In this document: positions 15,775 through 23,359 of the stretch, in pieces
Position numbering within the stretch: the stretch's first letter is position 1
Layout of the letters: each line of letters opens with the position of its first letter
Origin: SKLM01 sp964542755
GTDB taxonomy: Bacteria; Chloroflexota; Anaerolineae; B4-G1
DNA length: 24,451 nt
Assembly: GCA_964542755.1 (NCBI GenBank)
Contig: CAZIWL010000062.1
Location: forward strand, 1 to 24,451
Direction: 5' to 3'
Position numbers and translations under genes: made by a program
The notes under the pieces: generated by a model
What the model was told of the DNA's origin: nothing
What the model saw: the letters and a program-made list of their open reading frames with translations, nothing else
Database searches by the model: none

Positions 15775-17305
15775 ACGTGAGAACACCACCGCAATTCGCA
15801 AAGTGGAGACCGGCATCAGCGGCTTCGATCAAATCTCCCGGGGAGGCCTCCCCCGGGGACGTACGACGCTCGTCTCGGGGACGGCCGGTAGCGGCAAGAC
15901 CGTCCTCGCCTCCCAGTTCCTGGCCGAGGGTATCCGGAAGTTCGACCAACCGGGCGTCTTCGTCACCTTCGAGGAATCACCTGCCGACATCCGGCGCAAC
16001 ATTCACTCTCTCGGGTGGCACGTGGAGGCCTGGCAGCACGAGGGCAAGTGGCGCTTCGTCGACGCATCCCCACATATGGAGCACGAGACCGTCGTCATCG
16101 GAAGCTACGACCTCGGGGGCCTGCTGGCCCGCATAGAGCACGCCGTCCGGCAGATCGACGCCAGGCGCGTCGCCCTGGACTCTCTGGGCGCCGTCTTCAC
16201 CCGGTTCCCCGAGAACACCTTGGTGAGGTCCGAGCTCTTTCGTATCGCGTCGGCAATGAGGAAGATGGGCGTGACGACCGTGATGACCGCCGAGCGGACT
16301 AGCGAGTATGGTGAGATCACCCGCTACGGTGCCGAGGAGTTCGTGGCCGACAATGTCGTCATCCTCCGCAACGCCCTTGAGGCCGAGAAACGCCGGCGCA
16401 CCATGGAGATCCTCAAGTTCCGAGGCACGGGGCACCACAAGGGGGAGTACCCATTCACCATCGTGCCGGACCAGGGTATCGTCGTCATTCCCCTCTCCTC
16501 CCTGGAGCTGGAGCAGAAATCTTCAAACGTTCGCATCACCTCCGGGAACCCTGAGATGGACGCCATGTGCGGCGGGGGTTTCTTCCGAGACTCGATCATC
16601 CTCGTCTCTGGTGCCACCGGAACCGGCAAGACCTTGGTCACCACCGAGTTCATCGCCGGGGGCGTCAACAACGACGAGCGCTGCCTGCTTTTCGCCTTCG
16701 AGGAGAGTCGCGAACAGCTCTTTCGGAACGCCACCGGCTGGGGCCGCGACTTCGCCCAGATGGAGGAACAGGGGAAGCTGCGGGTGGTCTGCAACTATCC
16801 GGAGGTAGCGGGGCTCGAGGACCATCTCTTGATGATGCGCTCGGAGATTGACGCCTTCAAACCAAACCGTGTCGCTGTGGACAGCCTATCCGCCCTTGAG
16901 CGAGTCTCCACGGTCAAGGGCTTCCGTGAGTTCGTCATTGGGCTCACCTCCTTCATCAAGCATCAGGAGGTCGCCGGGCTCTTCACCGCGACCACACCGA
17001 CCCTGACCGGGGGCACTTCCGTCACCGAGGCCCACATCTCTACCATCACCGACTCGATTATCCTCTTGCGGTACGTGGAGATGTACGGCGAGATGCGGCG
17101 CGGTATAACCATCCTCAAGATGCGCGGCTCCATGCACGAGAAGGACATCCGAGAGTTCAGCATCGACGACAGCGGTATGCACATCGGAAGGCCCTTCCGA
17201 AACATCGCCGGCATTCTCTCGGGGACGCCCCGGCAGATTGGCGTCGAGCACGGTGAGGCGGACCGATTGCGCGGGCTGTTCGACAGCGGCGAGCCTCAAT
17301 CGTAA
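15767..17305 (+). CDS. kaiC: KaiC, circadian clock ATPase/autokinase
   Basis: 512 residues, two RecA-like domains. CI has Walker A GTAGSGKT (38-45), catalytic E69/E70 (VTFEESPADI) and VALDSLGAVF. CII has Walker A GATGTGKT (282-289), E312/E313 (FAFEESREQL) and VAVDSLSAL. The phosphorylation cluster reads VTEAHISTITD, giving T420, S425 and T426 at the places of T426, S431 and T432 of Synechococcus KaiC; the constant offset of 6 also holds for the catalytic Glu. The C terminus (FRNIAGILSGTPRQI onward) keeps the A-loop region and a tail ending near residue 512, the KaiA-binding part in cyanobacteria. GAGAGG lies 6 nt before the ATG, which overlaps kaiB by 8 bp. It should have full ATPase and autokinase ability. 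Confidence 0.97.
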   Translation: MPERENTTAIRKVETGISGFDQISRGGLPRGRTTLVSGTAGSGKTVLASQFLAEGIRKFDQPGVFVTFEESPADIRRNIHSLGWHVEAWQHEGKWRFVDASPHMEHETVVIGSYDLGGLLARIEHAVRQIDARRVALDSLGAVFTRFPENTLVRSELFRIASAMRKMGVTTVMTAERTSEYGEITRYGAEEFVADNVVILRNALEAEKRRRTMEILKFRGTGHHKGEYPFTIVPDQGIVVIPLSSLELEQKSSNVRITSGNPEMDAMCGGGFFRDSIILVSGATGTGKTLVTTEFIAGGVNNDERCLLFAFEESREQLFRNATGWGRDFAQMEEQGKLRVVCNYPEVAGLEDHLLMMRSEIDAFKPNRVAVDSLSALERVSTVKGFREFVIGLTSFIKHQEVAGLFTATTPTLTGGTSVTEAHISTITDSIILLRYVEMYGEMRRGITILKMRGSMHEKDIREFSIDDSGMHIGRPFRNIAGILSGTPRQIGVEHGEADRLRGLFDSGEPQS

Positions 17306-17307
17306 GT

Positions 17308-17357
17308 CTCGGGTCGCCGGCAACCCTGACCTCGTGACCTCAATCGGGGGACCCGAG
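17308..17357 (+). other. Stem-loop just after kaiC
   Basis: CTCGGGTC (17308-17315) pairs perfectly with GACCCGAG (17350-17357), closing a 34-nt loop that starts 3 nt after the kaiC stop. There is no following T-tract, so it is not a standard intrinsic terminator. It may protect the kaiC 3' end. Confidence 0.4.
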
Positions 17358-17399
17358 GCCGCGAGGACCATGCACCTCCAGGGAGAGGCGAAACAGCGC

Positions 17400-17421
17400 A
17401 CAGCCCCGCCGTCGGGGCTGT
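17400..17421 (+). other. Hairpin between kaiC and the second histidine kinase
   Basis: ACAGCCCCG (17400-17408), loop CCGT, CGGGGCTGT (17413-17421): a perfect 9-bp GC-rich stem with a tetraloop. No T-tract follows, so read-through to the kinase at 17459 is expected. It may act as a partial terminator or processing site setting kinase levels below kaiBC. Confidence 0.5.
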
Positions 17422-17458
17422 AGATGTCGCGGAGCACATCCAACTGGGATCGCGCAAA

Positions 17459-20400
17459 ATGAACGAGACAGCTCACAAGGAAGGGTGGATCCTTTCCGCC
17501 TATCGAAATCACCCGGCCCGGGAAGAAGCGGGGTTTCGCGCCCTCATAGACCGGAATGCCGACGGCATGCTCATCATCGATGAGGCTGGGGTCATCCGCT
17601 TTGCGAATCCCGCCGCCGCCGACGTCTTCCGGCGTCCGCCGGCCTCCCTCGTCGGCCAGGATTTCGGCTTCCCGCTGGCCACCGGGGACAAGACGGAGAT
17701 CGATCTCCTGCTCCCAGAGGCAGATTCAGCAACCGCCGAAATGCGCGTGGCGGAAGTTCTCTGGGAAGGTGCCTCATGTCACCTCGTCTCCCTTCGGGAT
17801 ATCACGGAACGGAAGCGAGCCCAGGAACGAGTCGCGCATTTGAATGACGTCTTGCGCGCGATTCGCAACGTCAACCAGCTCATCGTTCGTGAACAGGATC
17901 GGGACGCCCTGATCCAGGAAGCGTGTCGCCTGTTGGTTGAGACCCGCGGCTACCACTACGCCTGGATCGCCTTGTTCCGTGAGGGCCGCTACGTCTCATC
18001 CGTCGTACAAGCGGGCCTTGGCGACACCTTCAGCGAGGTCGAGAATCTGCTTCGCGCTGTGGACCTTCGCGACGAAGTGGCTCCGCCGCCCAGCCTCCCT
18101 AGCTGCGTGCGCCGTGTTCTGAACACCCCGGGCGTCCTGGCTACTGAGTCCCCGCTGAAGGCCTGCCCCAAGTGTCCATTGTCGGACCGCTACACCGACC
18201 GCGGCGCGTTGAGTGTCAGGCTCCAACACAGGGAGGACTTGCTCGGCATCCTCACCGTCTCGACCCCTAGGCAATTCGTCGCGGACAAGGAGGAGCAAGC
18301 CCTCTTCACCGAGCTGGCCAACGACCTCTCGTTCGGCCTGCACACCATCGCTTCAGAGAATCAACGTCGCGTCCTGGAACGGGTCGTTAACCGCAGCCCG
18401 GCCGTCGCCTTCGTCTGGCGGGCACGGGAGGACTGGCCTGTCTCCTACGTCTCGGACAACATCGAGCAATTCGGTTACTCCCCCGACGAGTTCTACGCCA
18501 AAGCCGTCCGCTTTGCGGAGATCATCCATCCCGAAGACTTGGAACGCGTGGCTCACGAGGTTATGACCTACGTCCAGCAGGGCATCAACCGCTTCGAGCA
18601 AGAGTATCGCATCCTCACCTCCGACGGCGAGACCCGTTGGATCACCGACCATACCTGGGTCCGGCGTGATGAGGATGGGCGCGTCATCGAGTACGAGGGC
18701 ATCATCCTGGACATCACCGAGCGGAAGACAGCTCTTGAGGCCCTCAGGCGGCAGACCGCCGTTGAGACCGCCGTCGCCGAGCTGTCCCGTGCCCTCCTCC
18801 GGTCAGCCCCCCTCGAGGACATCTCGCGCATCGTGCTCGAACGCGCCACGTCGCTGACCAACAGCACGCTGGGCTACGTGGGCTACATCGACCCGACTAC
18901 GGGGCACCTCGTCTGCCCGACGATGACCGGAGAGGTCTGGGAGCGGTGCCGCGTGCAGGACAAGGACATCGTTTTCGGTGAGTTCGGCGGTCTTTGGGGC
19001 TGGGTCCTCAACCATCGTGAGCCGCTGCTCACCAATGCCCCGTCGGACGACCCACGCTCGTCTTCCGTGCCCGAAGGGCACCTCCCCATCCACCGCTTCC
19101 TCTCTGTGCCCGCCCTCGCGGGCGGCAAACTCGTGGGGCAGATCGCCCTGGCCAATGCCCCGAAGGATTATGGTCCGCGTGACCTGGCGCTGGTGCAGCG
19201 TCTCGCCGGCCTCTATGCGCTGGCCGTACAACGCCACGAGGCCCTACGTGCGCTGCGCGACTCGGAACGGCGTTACCGTGCGCTATTCGAGCACGCGGGC
19301 GACGCCATCTTCGTCGCGTCGCCCGATGGAGAGCTCTTGGACGTCAACCAGGGCGCCTGCGAGCTCATAGGCTATGACCGGGAGGCCCTGCTGGCCAAGA
19401 AGCCGACGGAGATCCTCACGGACGAGGAGGCGGCTGAACGGACAGGCAGGTTCGTGGACCTCCAGGAAGACGGCTACAGCGTGTTCCCCGCTACAGCGCG
19501 CCGGCGGGACGGCACAACTGTACCGGTGGAGATCAGCGCCCGCCGGATCGATTACGACGGGCGCCCAGCCATACTAGGAATCGCGCGCGACGTCACAGAG
19601 CGCCGAGAGGCCCAAAGGCGGATTCAGCGCTACGCCGCCGACCTGAAGCGGAGCAATCAGGAGTTGGAGCAGTTCGCCTACGTCGCCTCCCACGACCTCC
19701 GAGAACCCCTGCGCACCATCAAGAGCTACCTGGAACTCCTTCAGCGGCGGTTCTCCACTGAGCTCGATGCCAAGGCCGAACAGTACATCAATTATGCCGT
19801 CGAGGGAGCGCAACGGATGCAGGACATGATCCAGGCCCTCCTTAACCTATCCCGGGTCGAGACCCAGGGGCAGCCCTTCGTCGCCACGGATTGCGATCTG
19901 CTCTTGAACCGCACCGTCTCGTCCCTCCGGCCCGCCATCGAGGAGGCCGGGGGCACCGTGACCAGCAACCCGCTGCCCACCGTGGGGGCGGATCCAGCTC
20001 AGCTCTCGCAGGTCTTCCAGAACCTCATCGCCAATGCGCTGAAGTTCCAGCGACCGGACGTGCCCCCCACCGTTCACGTCTCAGCGGATCTCCTGCCCGT
20101 GCCCGAAGACGACGGGGCTTCCGAGACGATCTGGCGATTCTCTGTGCGGGACAACGGGATCGGTATGCCGGCCGATCAGAACGGACGCATTTTCGAGGTG
20201 TTCCAGCGGCTTCACACAGAGGAGGAGTTCCCGGGGCTCGGGTTGGGGCTCGCCTTGTGCAAACGCATCGTCGAGCGGCACGGGGGGCACATCTGGGCAA
20301 AGTCGGAACTCGGTCACGGATCGATCTTCTACTTCACGCTCCCGGTACGCGAGTTCTCCCCCGCAGCGAGCTCCTCCCAGGCCGTCGATACCCCCGGGTC

Positions 20401-20464
20401 GGATCCGCATGGCTCAGAGGACGATCCTGGGACCCGCCCCGCAGCAGTGGTGGAGAACACATAG
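17459..20464 (+). CDS. Sensor histidine kinase, PAS-GAF-PAS-GAF-PAS-HisKA-HATPase
   Basis: 1001 residues, cytosolic, no membrane helix. Order: PAS (~20-115), GAF (~135-300) with a CPKC motif (C236/C239 in KACPKCPLSDRY), PAS (~305-425), GAF (~440-600), PAS (~605-720), then the dimerisation box QFAYVASHDLREPLRTI with H745 and a GHKL ATPase (NLIANALKFQ, VRDNGIGMP, GLGLGLALCKRIVERHGG). The kinase core is of the phytochrome/CikA-related YVASHDLREPLR type, but no bilin-binding signature is evident in the GAF domains. It follows kaiC by 153 bp and precedes a REC-PAS gene by 29 bp. In cyanobacteria, SasA and CikA link KaiBC to output; this kinase has neither a KaiB-like domain nor a terminal receiver, so a clock link rests on position only. 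The start is supported weakly (GGGA 9 nt upstream). Confidence 0.92.
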   Translation: MNETAHKEGWILSAYRNHPAREEAGFRALIDRNADGMLIIDEAGVIRFANPAAADVFRRPPASLVGQDFGFPLATGDKTEIDLLLPEADSATAEMRVAEVLWEGASCHLVSLRDITERKRAQERVAHLNDVLRAIRNVNQLIVREQDRDALIQEACRLLVETRGYHYAWIALFREGRYVSSVVQAGLGDTFSEVENLLRAVDLRDEVAPPPSLPSCVRRVLNTPGVLATESPLKACPKCPLSDRYTDRGALSVRLQHREDLLGILTVSTPRQFVADKEEQALFTELANDLSFGLHTIASENQRRVLERVVNRSPAVAFVWRAREDWPVSYVSDNIEQFGYSPDEFYAKAVRFAEIIHPEDLERVAHEVMTYVQQGINRFEQEYRILTSDGETRWITDHTWVRRDEDGRVIEYEGIILDITERKTALEALRRQTAVETAVAELSRALLRSAPLEDISRIVLERATSLTNSTLGYVGYIDPTTGHLVCPTMTGEVWERCRVQDKDIVFGEFGGLWGWVLNHREPLLTNAPSDDPRSSSVPEGHLPIHRFLSVPALAGGKLVGQIALANAPKDYGPRDLALVQRLAGLYALAVQRHEALRALRDSERRYRALFEHAGDAIFVASPDGELLDVNQGACELIGYDREALLAKKPTEILTDEEAAERTGRFVDLQEDGYSVFPATARRRDGTTVPVEISARRIDYDGRPAILGIARDVTERREAQRRIQRYAADLKRSNQELEQFAYVASHDLREPLRTIKSYLELLQRRFSTELDAKAEQYINYAVEGAQRMQDMIQALLNLSRVETQGQPFVATDCDLLLNRTVSSLRPAIEEAGGTVTSNPLPTVGADPAQLSQVFQNLIANALKFQRPDVPPTVHVSADLLPVPEDDGASETIWRFSVRDNGIGMPADQNGRIFEVFQRLHTEEEFPGLGLGLALCKRIVERHGGHIWAKSELGHGSIFYFTLPVREFSPAASSSQAVDTPGSDPHGSEDDPGTRPAAVVENT

Positions 20465-20481
20465 ATGGACATCCATGGAAG

Positions 20482-20487
20482 GGAAGG
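20482..20487 (+). promoter_or_regulatory. Ribosome binding site deciding the REC-PAS start
   Basis: GGAAGG lies 6 nt before the GTG at 20494, immediately before the receiver domain. This rules out the much longer open frame that begins at 19891 inside the kinase gene. Confidence 0.75.
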
Positions 20488-20493
20488 CCTCCA

Positions 20494-21399
20494 GTGAACG
20501 GAAACGTAGTCCGCGTCCTCTGCATCGAGGACAGTCGCGTCCAGGCCAATCTCGTACGGGAGATGCTGGAAGAGGCCACCCTCCGAGCGAATGAGGAGAC
20601 TCAGTTTCAGGTGTCCATGGCGAGCCGGCTGGAGGAGGGGTTGGCGTGCCTTGTGCCCCAGAGCATCGACGTCGTACTGACAGACCTCGATCTCCCGGAC
20701 AGCCGATCGATGAACACGTATATGCGACTCCGCAACAGCGCCCCGCACGTGCCCATCGTCGTTTTGACCGGATGCGAAAGCGTGCACACGGCCCGCGATA
20801 CCCTCCGCGCCGGAGCCGAGGATTACCTTTTCAAGGATGAGATGACCCCCGAGGTCTTGGCACGGGCCGTCGTCAGCGCTATCGAACGGAGTCGATATCG
20901 AGTGGTGCTCGATCGGGCCCGCGACGAGTTGCTGGAGCAGCTCGGGGACCAGGCATCTCAGCTTGGGACCGTGGGCACACGCTTACAGAAGCTCATCGCT
21001 GAGCACCGGCGCCTCGGCGACGAGATCCGACGCATGGCGGACCACCATCAATTGGTCCTGGACAGCTTCCCGCTCCCCGTGATCATTGTCGACCGCCAGC
21101 GTGTGATCCTCGCCGCTAATCGAGTGGCTCGGGAGGCCGGTGGAGAGGTGGAGGAGTACTGTTGGCGCAGCCTCTGTCACACGCGCTATCTCTCCCCATC
21201 CGACCGGCGCTACGTCAACGCGCATGGCGGCGAGCCTCCCCCAAATGGCGTGGCGTGCAGCTTCTGCAGGGCCAACGAGGTCCTCGAGAGCGGTAGGCCG
21301 AGCATCCTTCGCTCCGCGAGGATATTGGACCGCGACTGGGACATCTGGTGGTCCCGCGTCGAGGAGGATGTCTTCCTTCACTTCTTCATCGAGTCCTGA
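20494..21399 (+). CDS. Response regulator with cysteine-rich PAS-like domain
   Basis: 301 residues from GTG. An intact receiver comes first (E12/D13, D64 in VVLTDLDLPDS, the Thr of VVLTG, K114 in YLFKD). A helical, probably coiled-coil linker follows (about 130-185: DELLEQLGDQASQL to DEIRRMADHHQ). The C-terminal part is PAS-like (SFPLPVIIVDRQRVILAANRVA) and carries C223, C228, C255 and C258 (YCWRSLCH, then ACSFCRANEVLESGRP). Its end, RDWDIWWSRVEEDVFLHFFIES, fits the last strands of a PAS domain. There is no HTH or enzyme domain. The gene follows the 1001-residue kinase closely, so that kinase is its likely phosphodonor. The four cysteines could bind a metal or cluster or act as a redox switch. 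Confidence 0.88.
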   Translation: MNGNVVRVLCIEDSRVQANLVREMLEEATLRANEETQFQVSMASRLEEGLACLVPQSIDVVLTDLDLPDSRSMNTYMRLRNSAPHVPIVVLTGCESVHTARDTLRAGAEDYLFKDEMTPEVLARAVVSAIERSRYRVVLDRARDELLEQLGDQASQLGTVGTRLQKLIAEHRRLGDEIRRMADHHQLVLDSFPLPVIIVDRQRVILAANRVAREAGGEVEEYCWRSLCHTRYLSPSDRRYVNAHGGEPPPNGVACSFCRANEVLESGRPSILRSARILDRDWDIWWSRVEEDVFLHFFIES

Positions 21400-21511
21400 G
21401 GCCCCGAGGACAACGGCCCGGACGAATGACCCTATAGACGGGTACCCGCCCGTGGAGCTAACGCATAGCTCGAGACGCTCCCCTCCTGAGGCACGGGGTA
21501 CCAACAAGTTG

Positions 21512-21554
21512 TCGCCCCCACGGGGGCGATGCACCATTCAGGTGCGTTGCACCT
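21512..21554 (+). terminator. Hairpin cluster, possible terminator of the signalling block
   Basis: TCGCCCCC (21512-21519), AC, GGGGGCGA (21522-21529) form a perfect stem. Next, GCACC (21531-21535), GGTGC (21541-21545) and GCACC (21549-21553) form two mutually exclusive hairpins sharing the middle element. A T-rich tail is missing, so intrinsic termination is uncertain. Confidence 0.35.
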
Positions 21555-21674
21555 CAACAGCGTATCCTTGCCCTGTGCCAGTCACAACGGATCCGTACAC
21601 GGGCGCCAAGGGTCTCCAACCGTCCACCATCTCCGCGACAAGTCGTTAGCGCATCCCTGACCTATCCCCCCTGA

Positions 21675-21702
21675 TTGACAAACCCCTTGGACAGCCTATA
21701 AT
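21675..21702 (+). promoter_or_regulatory. Consensus sigma70 promoter of imuB-dnaE2
   Basis: Perfect TTGACA (21675-21680) and perfect TATAAT (21697-21702) with a 16-bp spacer. The LexA operator begins 2 bp after the -10, so LexA would block initiation. A strong promoter held by a tight operator is typical of SOS genes. Confidence 0.85.
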
Positions 21703-21703
21703 A

Positions 21704-21715
21704 GAACACATGTTC
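21704..21715. promoter_or_regulatory. LexA operator (SOS box)
   Basis: GAAC-ACAT-GTTC matches the Bacillus/Gram-positive type LexA consensus CGAACRNRYGTTCG in all defined core positions (ACAT fits RNRY); the outer bases are A and T instead of C and G. It covers the expected transcription start, and the downstream genes are a standard SOS mutagenesis pair. Confidence 0.85.
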
Positions 21716-21790
21716 TATTCAACCGCTCGATGCGGTCGTGCCAAGGTCTCATACGCCGGCGCATCCGCACACCCGTGCTTACAAAAGTGA
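21710..21790 (+). CDS. Possible leaderless 26-codon leader ORF in the SOS transcript
   Basis: An ATG at 21710, inside the LexA box and about where transcription should start, opens a 26-codon frame (MFYSTARCGRAKVSYAGASA, then six more) ending at TGA 21788-21790. If the transcript begins at that A it would be leaderless. No homology is recognised and it may be chance. Confidence 0.15.
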   Translation: MFYSTARCGRAKVSYAGASAHPCLQK

Positions 21791-21871
21791 GACAGCCTTG
21801 ACCTCACCATCGAGCGTTGGGACGTCCATAACACGTCGCCCTGACCGAGCGGGAAGGAGCAATCCGACGCT

Positions 21872-23359
21872 ATGTGGATAACGTGTCTACTGATCCCCCA
21901 CCTCCCTGTGCGGGTTGAGCAAAGCCGCGACCCGGCCCTCGTGCAGGCCCCTTTGATCATCGGCGGGCGGCGCTGGGATAAGGGAGCGGTGTTGGACTGC
22001 TCCCCTCAGGCCGAGGCCGCCGGCGTGGAGCCGGGGATGCGTCTCTCCAAGGCCGAGGCCCTCTGCCCGCAGGCCCACTTTCTCCCCGCTGACCAGGAAG
22101 CCTACGATACCCTCCATCGGGCCTTGGTGGAGACCATCAAACCCCTCACCCCGACCGTGGAGACTGAGGACCTGGGCCTTGTGTACGCCGACGTATCCGG
22201 CCTCCGCGGGCGGTTTAAGAAGGGCGCCGATGCAGCGCAGCGGTTACTGGAGGAGACCGTCGGCGTCGCCTTGCCCGGCACCCAGATCGGTCTCTCCAGC
22301 GGTAAGTTCGTGGCCCAGCAGGCGGCGCGGGCCGCCCAACCGGGGGAGCCGTGTATCGTGCCGCCCGGTGAGGAGCGGGCCTTCCTCTCGCCCCTCGATA
22401 TCTCCACCCTCCCCCTCGATCTGGAGATGGACCGACGTCTCCGTTTGTTGGGCGTGTGCACCCTCGGCGCCCTGGCACAACTCCCCCGGCTGGCCGTCCT
22501 CCGTCAGTTCGGCGACGCTGCCGGCGCCCTGCACGACCTGGCCTGCGGCACGGACGCTCAACCGGTACACGCCGAGGCCCCTCCCCTCCGGCTCACCCGA
22601 TCCCAAGACTTCATCGACCCGCTGGGGGACCGCACTCCTCTGCTGGCCCACCTCGGCCGGATGGTGGACGATGCGGCCCGGGAGATCAACCGCCGCGGTT
22701 ACCTGACAGAGGGCCTCAGACTGGAGATCGAAGAGGTCAACGGCGACACCCACAACGCCGGCAAGCCCGTCAAACCCCCTTCCTCCAGCAGTGAACAGCT
22801 CTCTCGCCTGGTGACCCATATGCTGGGAAGCCTGCCTATCCGCGGGCCGGTCGCCCGCCTCTCCATAACCGTCTATCCCCTCCGTCCCTTCCACGAGGGG
22901 TCCACGCAGCTTACCCTCTTTGACGCCGCGTCGGATCCGTCCCGCTCCTCCCCGGCCGCCTTCGGCCGGGCCCTGCGCGAGACCCTCCGCCGGCTGCGCG
23001 ATCGCTTCGGGGAGCTCTCGATCCTCGTCGCCTCCCTCGTCGTCGCCCCGGAGCCCTGTCCCATACAGGTCACCACCGACCGCGATGGGAATCCGAGGGC
23101 CGTCGTCTGGCGCGAGCGCATCCGGCAGGTCCAGACCATCTACGAGCACTGGCGGGAACGCCGCCGTTGGTGGAGCAACCCCATCGAGCGCGACTACTTC
23201 CGGCTTGAGATCCAGAGTGGGGCGAAAGAGCCAGCCCGTCCGCTTCAAGCCCTTGGCTCGCCACCATCACCTGGATCGACTCCAGCGCCCGGCAGAATGA
23301 AAGTCATCTTCCGCGACGTGCGGGCCAACCAATGGTATCTGGAACGCCGCCACATCTGA
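21872..23359 (+). CDS. imuB: ImuB, inactive Y-family polymerase adaptor of SOS mutagenesis
   Basis: 495 residues. The Y-family fold is clear (MWITCLLIPHLPVRVEQ, APLIIGG, CSPQAEAAGVEPGMRLSKAEALCP, VYADVSGL, IGLSSGKFVAQQAA, LRLLGVCTLGALAQLP). The catalytic acids are missing: the first motif has Ile and His where active enzymes have Asp, and the second has Gly-Leu in place of Asp-Glu. That identifies ImuB rather than DinB. A beta-clamp binding motif QLTLF sits at residues 346-350. The C-terminal ~110 residues (IYEHWRERRRWWSNPIERDYFRL, ANQWYLERR) are the kind of extension ImuB proteins use for partner contacts. AAGGAG lies 12 nt before the ATG. LexA-controlled, it is followed directly by dnaE2; no imuA is present here. 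Confidence 0.9.
   Translation: MWITCLLIPHLPVRVEQSRDPALVQAPLIIGGRRWDKGAVLDCSPQAEAAGVEPGMRLSKAEALCPQAHFLPADQEAYDTLHRALVETIKPLTPTVETEDLGLVYADVSGLRGRFKKGADAAQRLLEETVGVALPGTQIGLSSGKFVAQQAARAAQPGEPCIVPPGEERAFLSPLDISTLPLDLEMDRRLRLLGVCTLGALAQLPRLAVLRQFGDAAGALHDLACGTDAQPVHAEAPPLRLTRSQDFIDPLGDRTPLLAHLGRMVDDAAREINRRGYLTEGLRLEIEEVNGDTHNAGKPVKPPSSSSEQLSRLVTHMLGSLPIRGPVARLSITVYPLRPFHEGSTQLTLFDAASDPSRSSPAAFGRALRETLRRLRDRFGELSILVASLVVAPEPCPIQVTTDRDGNPRAVVWRERIRQVQTIYEHWRERRRWWSNPIERDYFRLEIQSGAKEPARPLQALGSPPSPGSTPAPGRMKVIFRDVRANQWYLERRHI

Larger units (their letters stand above)
21400..21871. other. Intergenic region: hairpins, LexA-controlled promoter and leader
   Basis: About 470 bp separating the signalling block from the mutagenesis cassette. 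The first part holds strong hairpins (21512-21554) that may end the upstream transcript. The second holds a consensus promoter with a LexA box (21675-21715) and a 150-nt leader to imuB with a possible 26-codon frame at 21710. No imuA/lexA-like gene lies between promoter and imuB. A frame at 21140-21649 mostly shadows the upstream gene and is not taken as real. Confidence 0.6.

Noticed and set aside
19891..20493. Upstream extension of the REC-PAS gene into the kinase gene
   Set aside because: The receiver begins right after GTG 20494, which has a good GGAAGG; the extension is an out-of-frame reading of the kinase ATPase domain.
22244..23248. Long antisense open frame (334 codons) opposite imuB
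   Set aside because: It shadows the well-supported imuB frame and has no recognisable motif or ribosome binding site.
21872..23359. Annotation as active DNA polymerase IV (DinB)
   Set aside because: Catalytic acidic residues are replaced and the gene is paired with dnaE2 under LexA control, fitting ImuB.
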